From NCBI GenBank assembly GCA_964575975.1, contig CAZNTU010000173.1:1-11953 (forward strand): DNA of 11,953 nt, given 5' to 3'. The notes under the pieces are model-generated. The model saw only the letters and a list, made by a program, of their open reading frames with translations, did no database searches and had not been told where the DNA came from. The stretch comes from G963674505 sp964575975. GTDB lineage: Bacteria > Desulfobacterota > Desulfobacteria > Desulfobacterales > SKZT01. A program made the translations under genes and the position numbers. The first letter of the stretch is position 1, and every line of letters begins with the position of its first letter. Shown here piece after piece: positions 1-6,471 of this stretch.

Positions 1-1054
1 TCAAGAGAGGAAGATACGGGTTTCTCCCGCCCGTGCCCGCGATCTCGCCGGTGGCGCCTTCCGGAACCGGATAGGCGCGCTCGTCGAGGATTTCCACGAA
101 TATGTCGTGGGGCAGGACGTGGAATCCGTTGTCGCACGGGCATGCGTATCCGACAGGGCCCGTTTCGGTGGTGGAGTACCAGTCGATCACGGGGCAGCCG
201 TAGAACGCGGAGACCTTGTCTTTCAATACACGGGGAAGCGTCAGCGCGGTGGTCAGCAGGGCGGCCGGGGTCGCGTGGATTTTCCGCCGGACCAGTTCGG
301 AAAAGGCGGCCGGGTCTCCCGTGATCAGCGACGGGGCCGTGTCGGCGAAAAACGCATGCATGTCCGACGGGGCGCGCCAGCTTTCCGGGTTCAGGTTCAA
401 TTTAGCGAATCCCGCCTGGTTCCAAAGCGACAGGACATTCGGAAAGATCACGGCGTTGGCCTGGATTCCGACGTTTAAGCACGCCGTCGCGTCCGGTCCG
501 AACCTTGGCTTCGCCCCGTGGCGTTCCAGCGCGAATTCGATCATGGCGAGGACTTTTCCCAGTGCCGCCGGATGCGTGGGGACCACCAGGGCGTGACCGG
601 TGCTTCCGGAGGTGTCGAAGACGATCAGCCTTTTCAGATCGGCGTCCGCGGGCACGATGGTTTCGATCCGGATCGCCACGTCCTCCCTTTCCATGGTCGG
701 AATATCGGCCCAGTCCCTTTCGATGTCGAAACCCTTCGGAAGGCGCTTTTGGAAAGCGAACACTTCCGGCCGCACGGCATTTATCCACTTTATCAATTGC
801 GGAGCCGGCGCGTTTCTTTGCGGAACGCGGCTCGTATCCAGCATGTCGCGAAAAGCTCTCCAATCGGGGAGATCCTCCGCTACGATCCTGTCGCCGGTCT
901 CGAAGTTCCAGACGGGGGCGCGGGGATGCTGCTTGAGCCTCAGAAAGTTCCTGAAACCCTCCTCGGTGATCAGGGGGTTGCGCTCCAGTCGGTCCGCAGG
1001 CGCGCGGGAATCCGACACGGGGGAAACGGCGTTGAAATCGTCGTATTCTATCAT
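1..1054 (-). CDS. Adenylate-forming enzyme, phenylacetate-CoA ligase / F390 synthetase-like (3' end outside the window)
   Basis: Reading leftward from the ATG at 1054, the frame stays open for 351 codons and runs off the window, so the C-terminal part is missing. Residues 146-155 (FDTSGSTGHA) match the ATP/AMP-binding loop of adenylate-forming enzymes. Residues 292-300 (WYSTTETGP) match the second core motif, Y-x-T-E. The visible end (GEIAGTGGRNPYLPLL) is the stretch that in this family precedes the R-Y-R-T-G-D motif. The arrangement fits the PaaK / coenzyme F390 synthetase branch, whose members are roughly 430 residues and activate a carboxylic acid as an acyl-adenylate. The substrate cannot be read from the sequence. 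The start lies 3 bases after the stop of the upstream 120-residue gene, so the two are probably translationally coupled. Family assignment is firm; a specific reaction is not. Confidence 0.85.
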   Translation of the reverse strand, partial: MIEYDDFNAVSPVSDSRAPADRLERNPLITEEGFRNFLRLKQHPRAPVWNFETGDRIVAEDLPDWRAFRDMLDTSRVPQRNAPAPQLIKWINAVRPEVFAFQKRLPKGFDIERDWADIPTMEREDVAIRIETIVPADADLKRLIVFDTSGSTGHALVVPTHPAALGKVLAMIEFALERHGAKPRFGPDATACLNVGIQANAVIFPNVLSLWNQAGFAKLNLNPESWRAPSDMHAFFADTAPSLITGDPAAFSELVRRKIHATPAALLTTALTLPRVLKDKVSAFYGCPVIDWYSTTETGPVGYACPCDNGFHVLPHDIFVEILDERAYPVPEGATGEIAGTGGRNPYLPLL

Positions 1055-1057
1055 TTT

Positions 1058-1420
1058 TCAACCGTTCGACCTGTCGAGTTTTCTTTTTTCCGTCAATGTG
1101 CGTTTCAGTACGGCCATTCGTGCCCGATCCTTCTCGAATCCGGAGTTTCTGTTATCCCTGTTTCGGAACATGGCATTCCTCAGCCTCTCGATGGAAGAAA
1201 TCGTATCCTGCAAAACTTTCAGACGCTCGGAGGGGGAAAGGCTCAGCATCCAGCGTATCAAAGTCGGATCGACGCCGTCCCCCCCGCAAACCGGATTCGT
1301 TTCCTCTTCGCGGTCTGTTTCTATCGGTATGTTTTCATCGTTCGCCATAATTGCCTCGATTTTTCCCTCTACCGTCGTCGGACGGGCTTGCATCCCTTTT
1401 TCCCTTTCCAATTTTAACAT
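1058..1420 (-). CDS. Small hypothetical protein, first gene of the left minus-strand operon
   Basis: A 120-residue charged, soluble protein without signal peptide or membrane segment. The middle (about residues 52-83, containing LIRWMLSLSPSERLKVLQ) looks like a helical motif I recall from small bacterial proteins encoded beside nucleotidyltransferase or toxin-antitoxin genes; that likeness is from memory and weak. The C-terminus is rich in Arg and Lys. The start is uncertain. The ATG at 1420 lies only a few bases from the predicted transcription start. The ATG at 1393 follows AAAGGG, and the ATG at 1348 has a well-placed GAGG five bases upstream (96 residues). The stop is 3 bases before the adenylate-forming enzyme, which suggests one transcript and possibly a functional link. 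No function is assigned. Confidence 0.65.
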   Translation of the reverse strand: MLKLEREKGMQARPTTVEGKIEAIMANDENIPIETDREEETNPVCGGDGVDPTLIRWMLSLSPSERLKVLQDTISSIERLRNAMFRNRDNRNSGFEKDRARMAVLKRTLTEKRKLDRSNG

Positions 1421-1428
1421 GGTTACCC

Positions 1429-1455
1429 AATAAAGAGGGACCTGTTTTTTGTCAA
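1429..1455 (-). promoter_or_regulatory. Possible promoter for the left minus-strand operon
   Basis: On the minus strand a perfect -35 hexamer TTGACA (1450-1455) is followed after 15 bases by TTTATT (1429-1434), a fair -10 with a short spacer. Transcription would begin close to the ATG at 1420, giving a nearly leaderless message or favouring the inner starts at 1393 or 1348. The -35 is convincing; the -10 is not. Confidence 0.4.
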
Positions 1456-1527
1456 CGAAAATGATGAAAATCCGGCCCGATGCGAGCGAGGTGCGTCAAT
1501 CCCGAGACGATGCACGTTCCAAACCGT

Positions 1528-1556
1528 TTGACAAACCGCCCGGCATTCTATTTAAT
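1528..1556 (+). promoter_or_regulatory. Sigma70-type promoter of the helicase operon
   Basis: TTGACA (1528-1533), a 17-base spacer, then TTTAAT (1551-1556), which matches five of six bases of the -10 consensus. Transcription should start near 1563, leaving an untranslated leader of about 85 bases before the ATG at 1648. The promoter lies inside the longest open frame that could be drawn for the first gene (from 1480). That argues that the upstream ATG at 1480 is not used. Confidence 0.7.
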
Positions 1557-1628
1557 TGTTGTTTTCTTACGCCTCTTTCGGGGGTTGTCTTTGCATCGGC
1601 CCTTTCGAAAGCGACTAGGAAACAACAA
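1556..1628. repeat. Inverted repeat spanning the leader of the helicase operon
   Basis: TTGTTGTTT (1556-1564) and its exact reverse complement AAACAACAA (1620-1628) are 55 bases apart. A perfect 10-base palindrome, CTTTCGAAAG, lies between them at 1602-1611. The left arm overlaps the predicted -10 and start point, so it would be only partly in the RNA. The arrangement could be an operator, leader structure or chance; no riboswitch family is recognised. Confidence 0.3.
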
Positions 1629-1647
1629 GCAAAAACTGGAAAATTCG

Positions 1648-3060
1648 ATGGATGCAAATGAAATCGTAAACCGGATGTGCCGGATGGAACTCTCGGCCGC
1701 CGACAAGAAGGCCATAGGCAACGCGCGGGGATTTTCCTCCGAGGATACGGCCACCCCCGAAATCCTGGCGAGTTCCATACTTTCCGACCAAGGTCTCGCG
1801 GAGGTTTTCTCCGGTCTCGGACGCGACGAAATCGTCGTTCTCCATTTGTTGAAGTTCCTGGGAGAGCCGGTGGACGTCACCGCGTTCGAAAGCTTGAGTT
1901 CCAAGCGCGGCGGATGGACCGCCACCTTTACCCAGCAGTACGGGGACTTGTTCAAGCAAGTGAAAAACGACCTTGTTCGAAAAGGCGTCCTGGCGTTTGC
2001 GACCGACACCTCCCGGTCCTCGAAAGCGACCAAGCTGGAGAAACAGGTTTTCGCGTTCCCGCCGCAAATGCATCCTTTTTTGCCCTCGCCGTTTTCATCG
2101 ACGGCCGTCTTTCCCGGCCCCGGGGAATTCGACGAGGAGTCCATACGGAAAAAACTCCGGGAGATCGTCTCCCCGACTACGGAAAAAGACGGAGGGATAT
2201 ACGCTTTGTCCGTGAAAGCGGGAGTGTTGCACATGGGGAAAGGCGAATTCGGGACGGATGCTTTTCAAAAATGGCAGTACTGGAAATGGGCCTTGGGCGT
2301 CAACCGCATGCAGGACAGTTTCAGAATGCGCAAATACTACGCAGATCCAATCGACGCCTTGAAATACGCCTTTTCGTTGCTTGGTCCCGACGAATACCTG
2401 GAACCGGACGAGCTGAAAACCGTTTTCGAGGTGTTTTGCGGGGAAGACAAAAAGCTGGATTTCCACGAAATTTGCCGCCAAGGCTGGGAAACGGGCTGTC
2501 TGGCAAGACGGCGACAAAAAGACAAGACATGGTACCGGACCGCGGCCGCGTACCTGGAAATCCCGGAGGCCCCGCGCCATGGAGACTACATTCGCGCACT
2601 CGACAAGGGGGATATCGCGATCGATTTGGAAAAAATCCCGCTGAAGTGCCTGGAAACGATCTCCCGGATTTCCTTGTTACGCCTCGAAAAGGACAGGTTG
2701 ACCGCGTCGCCCGACATCGCGCGGATCGGCCGGGTTCTTTCCGCAATCAAGGACGATCCCTTCGTCGCATGGCTCGCGAAAACTTCCGATTCCTACTCGG
2801 AAGCCTTTCGAACCGCCGAAAACCGCAGAGGCGGCCATATCGTGCATAAAAACCTGATGATCGCGAAAATCGGGGACGTCGGCCTGAAAGTCGCGCTGGA
2901 AAAGGAGTTCAAGGGTCGGGACATGTTGTTTCTTCCCGGCGGCTTCGTCGCCTTTCCCGAAATTTCGCTTCGAAGAGTCGAATCCATTGTCGCGCAAAAG
3001 GGGTTCGCGGTCAAAACGGTCGAGAGTTCCGACGCGAACATCGAGGCGAAAAAACCATGA
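1648..3060 (+). CDS. XPB-helicase companion protein A (winged-helix-like N-terminus)
   Basis: A 470-residue soluble protein, first gene of the helicase operon. I chose the ATG at 1648 because GGA lies a normal distance upstream and because the promoter (1528-1556) falls inside the longer reading from 1480. The segment preceding residue 1 also reads as low-quality, Arg-rich sequence. Residues about 50-120 (LGRDEIVVLHLLKFLGEPVD, then VKNDLVRKGVLAFATD) look like a winged-helix fold. Residues about 399-458 (KNLMIAKIGD...LPGGFVAFP...FAVKTVE) form a second compact alpha/beta-looking unit. No catalytic motif is seen. Its stop overlaps the next start by four bases (ATGA), implying coupled translation. 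It resembles the N-terminal half of the large companion encoded next to XPB in actinobacteria; this is from memory and not searched. The likely role is a helicase partner or DNA-binding subunit. Confidence 0.8.
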   Translation: MDANEIVNRMCRMELSAADKKAIGNARGFSSEDTATPEILASSILSDQGLAEVFSGLGRDEIVVLHLLKFLGEPVDVTAFESLSSKRGGWTATFTQQYGDLFKQVKNDLVRKGVLAFATDTSRSSKATKLEKQVFAFPPQMHPFLPSPFSSTAVFPGPGEFDEESIRKKLREIVSPTTEKDGGIYALSVKAGVLHMGKGEFGTDAFQKWQYWKWALGVNRMQDSFRMRKYYADPIDALKYAFSLLGPDEYLEPDELKTVFEVFCGEDKKLDFHEICRQGWETGCLARRRQKDKTWYRTAAAYLEIPEAPRHGDYIRALDKGDIAIDLEKIPLKCLETISRISLLRLEKDRLTASPDIARIGRVLSAIKDDPFVAWLAKTSDSYSEAFRTAENRRGGHIVHKNLMIAKIGDVGLKVALEKEFKGRDMLFLPGGFVAFPEISLRRVESIVAQKGFAVKTVESSDANIEAKKP

Positions 3061-4760
3061 CCAAGAAAACCGCAACGGTCGAACCGGCATCCGTCGATGT
3101 CGAATCCTACGACATTTATTCCTGCGACGCCGATCCTCGCAAGGACCTTCACCTTTACTTCGAATATATGGAGGACCGATACGTCAAGCGGTCGGTGCGC
3201 GGGAACAAGATTCCCAAGGCCGACGCCAAACGGCTGGCCAAGATCCTGTCCGACCCGGAAGCTTCGGAGGAAATCGACGAAACGGGCGAATCGAGGTGGC
3301 TGAATTTCATCGACGACCTCGCCCTCGCCTTCGGTTTCGTCAAGTACGACACGGAGGGAAAATACCAGGGATATACCAGCTCGTCGCCCTCCTTTTTCGA
3401 AAACCATGTATACACGCGGCGGGAAGCCTACGAAAGCTTTCTCTCGCTTCCTCTTCAAAAGCAGGAGGAAAGACTTTTCCAAACGATGGTGGGGAAATAT
3501 TCGGAATGCGACAACGAATTTTTCCGGGAATCCCTGTTCGGGCGACTCGACGTCTTTCCCGGCTGGGGATGCGCAACGGGGGTCCTTCCCTTCTTGAAGT
3601 TCGACGCGATCCGGAAGTTTCTGTTCGAGCGTTTGAAGTCGCTCGAGCCCGGCGTCTGGTATGAAACGGCGTCCCTGGTCCGATTTCTCGAAAAAGAGCA
3701 TCCGTACTTCCTGATTCCCAAAAACCCGAAGTTCAAATACCGCCTCGAGAACGAGCGTGGCCGCTACTGCAATTTCAGGGAAGAGAACGAGAAAGGCGCC
3801 GATTTCAAACAGATTTCGGATAAAGACCGGGACGGGTTCGCCAGGGTGGAGGGCCGGTACGTGGAAAGGTTTCTGGAAAACATCCCGTTGACGCTGGGGT
3901 ACGTGGACGTCGCGTACGGGGAGCGGGACAATCCGGGAGAACGCCCTTCGCGGGGAAGTCTCAAGGCCTTCCGGACCACCGAGGCCCTTTCCCTCTTCAT
4001 GGACGGCAAAATTCCCGAACCGCGGGTCACGGTGCATCCGAACCACGAAATCCACGTGGAGTCCCAGTGGTATCCGGCGGCGGCCGTCGGCAAGCTGAAA
4101 GCCATTTCGGACCCTGTCTCCGCGGGCAAAATCCACATACTCAAGCTGAACAAAAGCAAGGCGATTCGATATCTGGCCGAAAACGACTCGGTCGATCCCA
4201 GGAAATTTCTGGGAAGACTGTCCGAAAACCAGTTGCCTTCGAACATCGTCGCGGAACTCGACGAGTGGGCCGGGCATTCGGAAACGTTCGTCCTTTACAG
4301 GGGATTCGGGTTGCTGGAGGGGAGCGGGATTTCTCCGCTCGCGAAAAAGTACGAGGTCGAGACGCTGTCGCCCGACCTGAGACTGGTCCGGTCCCCGGAC
4401 GAGCTGTTTTCCGAACTGGAGGCCGACAACCAGGTCCCGGTCCTGGTCGCCCACGGGAGAAACGCCTTGACCGCGCCGCACAAGGACTTGAATTCCGTTT
4501 TCGCGCGCAAGCTGGAAAAGGCGAAGAAAACCGAGGAGAGGAAGCCGATTTCCTTCGCGAGAAAAACCGTGGAGACCCTGTATTTCAAGAACGGATGGGA
4601 GTTCGACGTATTCGTAAAGGCACTCGTGGAGGAAAAGTGTCCCGCCGAGATCGACAACGAACGGCGAACCGTCGCGTATTCCTCCGGACAAAGGAAGCAG
4701 GTGGACGAGGCGGTGAAAAAACTGAAAAAGACCTATCGGGTCGATATCGAGGAACAATAG
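3057..4760 (+). CDS. XPB-helicase companion protein B (Helicase_C_3 / XPB N-terminal-like domain)
   Basis: A 567-residue soluble protein that starts in an ATGA overlap with companion A and ends 7 bases before the helicase start. Residues about 321-430 (VTVHPNHEIHVES..., then ILKLNKSKAIRYL..., then LPSNIVAELDEWAG) follow the order of the Helicase_C_3 / XPB N-terminal domain: a 'value at a position' beta strand, a helical 'R-x-T-x-x-S' type segment, then 'LP-x-N-h-x-x-x-h-x-x-W'. Helicase residues about 10-95 show the same pattern, so companion B seems to share a domain with its neighbour. The segment at about residues 184-220 (FDAIRKFLFERLKSL...WYETASLVRFLEKEHPYF) resembles a helical spacer seen in such companions. 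No nuclease motif is visible. The tail is Lys-rich (KKLKKTYRVD). It probably acts as a scaffold or DNA-damage-recognition-like partner of the helicase. Confidence 0.8.
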   Translation: MTKKTATVEPASVDVESYDIYSCDADPRKDLHLYFEYMEDRYVKRSVRGNKIPKADAKRLAKILSDPEASEEIDETGESRWLNFIDDLALAFGFVKYDTEGKYQGYTSSSPSFFENHVYTRREAYESFLSLPLQKQEERLFQTMVGKYSECDNEFFRESLFGRLDVFPGWGCATGVLPFLKFDAIRKFLFERLKSLEPGVWYETASLVRFLEKEHPYFLIPKNPKFKYRLENERGRYCNFREENEKGADFKQISDKDRDGFARVEGRYVERFLENIPLTLGYVDVAYGERDNPGERPSRGSLKAFRTTEALSLFMDGKIPEPRVTVHPNHEIHVESQWYPAAAVGKLKAISDPVSAGKIHILKLNKSKAIRYLAENDSVDPRKFLGRLSENQLPSNIVAELDEWAGHSETFVLYRGFGLLEGSGISPLAKKYEVETLSPDLRLVRSPDELFSELEADNQVPVLVAHGRNALTAPHKDLNSVFARKLEKAKKTEERKPISFARKTVETLYFKNGWEFDVFVKALVEEKCPAEIDNERRTVAYSSGQRKQVDEAVKKLKKTYRVDIEEQ

Positions 4761-4767
4761 GAGAACC

Positions 4768-6471
4768 ATGGCGCCAGAATACAACGCCTCGGGTCCGCTG
4801 ATCGTGCAGAGCGACAGGACCTTCATGCTGGAAACGGCGCACCCGCTTTACACCGAATGCCGCGACTTCCTGGCCCTGTTCGCCGAGCTGGTCAAGTCGC
4901 CGGAGTTCATCCATACCTATCGCGTCACGCCGCTCTCCTTGTGGAACGCCGCCGCGCTGAACGTTTCGTTCGACGAGATCCGGGACGGAATCAAGCGTTT
5001 TTCCCGGTACGAGCCGCCCGCGAACGTGCTGGACGACATGCGGGAATGGCACGGGACCTACGGGCTTCTGGTTCTGGAAAAGGATTCGGACAAGTACCTG
5101 CGGCTGCGGGTTTTGGACAACGCCCTTCTGGATCGAATCGGGAAGAACGCCGATTTGAAGCATTTCTGGACGGAGGCGGCCAAGGACGGGTGGCTGGTCC
5201 GCGTTTCCGACCGGGGCGAGGTGAAACAGGCCCTGATCAAGGCGGGCTATCCGGTAAAGGACATTTGCGGTTATATCGAGGGCGCCTCGCTGGAAATCTC
5301 CCTTCGGGAAACGGACCTGGAGGGCAATTCGTTTTCCTTGCGCGACTATCAGCGGGAGGCCGTGGACACTTTTTACCAAGGGGGACGGTCCGTCGGGGGA
5401 AGCGGCATCGTCGTGCTGCCGTGCGGCTCGGGCAAGACGATCATCGGCTTGGGCGCCGCCGCCAGGATTTCCAGCCACACGCTGATCATCGCCACCAACA
5501 ACGTGTCGGTGAGACAATGGCGAGACGAGCTGCTGTCCAAGACCACCGTGGATTCCGAATCCGTCGGGGAGTTCACCGGGCTGAGCAAGACGGTGAAGCC
5601 GGTGACCATCACCACTTATCAAATGCTGACCCATCGCCGGGACAAAACCGAACCCATGAAGAACCTGGAGATTTTCAACACCGGCGACTGGGGGCTGATC
5701 ATCTACGACGAGGTGCATATGCTTCCCGCGCCGGTATTCCGGGCCACCACCACGATCCAGGCCAAGCGCAGGCTGGGGTTGACTGCGACCCTGGTCCGGG
5801 AGGACGGCAGGGAGGACGACGTCTTCGCGCTGATCGGCCCCAAGCGGTACGACGTGCCCTGGAAAACACTGGAAAACCGGGGATTCATCGCCGAAGCGAT
5901 CTGCACGGAATATAGGATTCCCCTTCCGAGGAAAGAGGAACTCAACTACGCCGCCGCGCCCAAGAGGCAGAAGTTCCGCATCGCCGCGGAAAACCCCATG
6001 AAAATCGAGCTGGTCCGGGACCTGCTCGCCAACCACTCCCGGGACAGCATTTTGATCATCGGGCAGTACATATCGCAACTGGAAACGATCGCGAAGGCGC
6101 TGGACTTTCCCTTGATAACGGGGAAAACCAGGCACGAGGAAAGGCAAAGGCTTTACGACGAGTTCAAGACCGGCGCCGTTCGAGTTTTGGTAGTGTCCAA
6201 GGTCGCCAATTTCGCCATCGACCTTCCCGACGCCAACGTGCTGATCCAGATTTCCGGCACGTTCGGCTCCCGGCAGGAGGAAGCCCAGCGACTCGGCAGA
6301 ATCCTGCGCCCGAAGGACCGTCTGTCGAATTTCTACACGCTGGTGTCCAAGGGCACCGACGAGCAGGACTTCTCGTTGAACCGGCAGCTCTTTCTCGTGG
6401 AACAGGGGTACAGATACCATATTCGATACTACGGGCTTCCAAATGGAAACGCAAAGGAACAGCTAAAATGA
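4768..6471 (+). CDS. xpb: XPB/ERCC3-type superfamily 2 DNA helicase
   Basis: 567 residues, about the length of bacterial XPB proteins. AGGAG lies just upstream of the ATG. Residues about 9-95 form the XPB N-terminal domain (GPLIVQSDRTFML, then HTYRVTPLSLWNAA). The helicase core follows: LRDYQREAVD (191-200), Walker A LPCGSGKT (217-224), DEVH box (314-317), motif III LTAT (338-341), the XPB-specific RED triad (344-346), motif V around SKVANFAIDLP, and motif VI QRLGRILR (507-514). All catalytic residues are present, so it should be an active 3'-5' ATP-dependent helicase or translocase. The sequence closely follows mycobacterial XPB as I remember it. Known XPB proteins act in nucleotide excision repair and, in eukaryotes, in transcription initiation; the role in most bacteria is not settled. 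The stop overlaps the TPR gene start (ATGA). Confidence 0.95.
   Translation: MAPEYNASGPLIVQSDRTFMLETAHPLYTECRDFLALFAELVKSPEFIHTYRVTPLSLWNAAALNVSFDEIRDGIKRFSRYEPPANVLDDMREWHGTYGLLVLEKDSDKYLRLRVLDNALLDRIGKNADLKHFWTEAAKDGWLVRVSDRGEVKQALIKAGYPVKDICGYIEGASLEISLRETDLEGNSFSLRDYQREAVDTFYQGGRSVGGSGIVVLPCGSGKTIIGLGAAARISSHTLIIATNNVSVRQWRDELLSKTTVDSESVGEFTGLSKTVKPVTITTYQMLTHRRDKTEPMKNLEIFNTGDWGLIIYDEVHMLPAPVFRATTTIQAKRRLGLTATLVREDGREDDVFALIGPKRYDVPWKTLENRGFIAEAICTEYRIPLPRKEELNYAAAPKRQKFRIAAENPMKIELVRDLLANHSRDSILIIGQYISQLETIAKALDFPLITGKTRHEERQRLYDEFKTGAVRVLVVSKVANFAIDLPDANVLIQISGTFGSRQEEAQRLGRILRPKDRLSNFYTLVSKGTDEQDFSLNRQLFLVEQGYRYHIRYYGLPNGNAKEQLK

Noticed and set aside
402..1061. 219-codon minus-strand frame with a TTG start
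   Set aside because: It is Arg/Pro-rich shadow sequence. The neighbouring frame from the ATG at 1054 gives a continuous adenylate-forming enzyme running off the edge.
518..1433. Long plus-strand frames over the left end
   Set aside because: They have no family motifs and oppose the adenylate-forming enzyme and its small partner.
1480..1647. 56-codon N-terminal extension of companion A
   Set aside because: It contains the operon promoter and has no ribosome binding site of quality; the ATG at 1648 fits better.
2793..4826. 677-codon open frame on the minus strand opposite companion B
   Set aside because: Composition is typical of a shadow frame and it spans three plus-strand genes; the plus reading shows coupled starts and family motifs.
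4585..6420. 611-codon open frame on the minus strand opposite the helicase
   Set aside because: The plus strand encodes a complete XPB helicase with every motif; the antisense frame is a by-product of codon bias.
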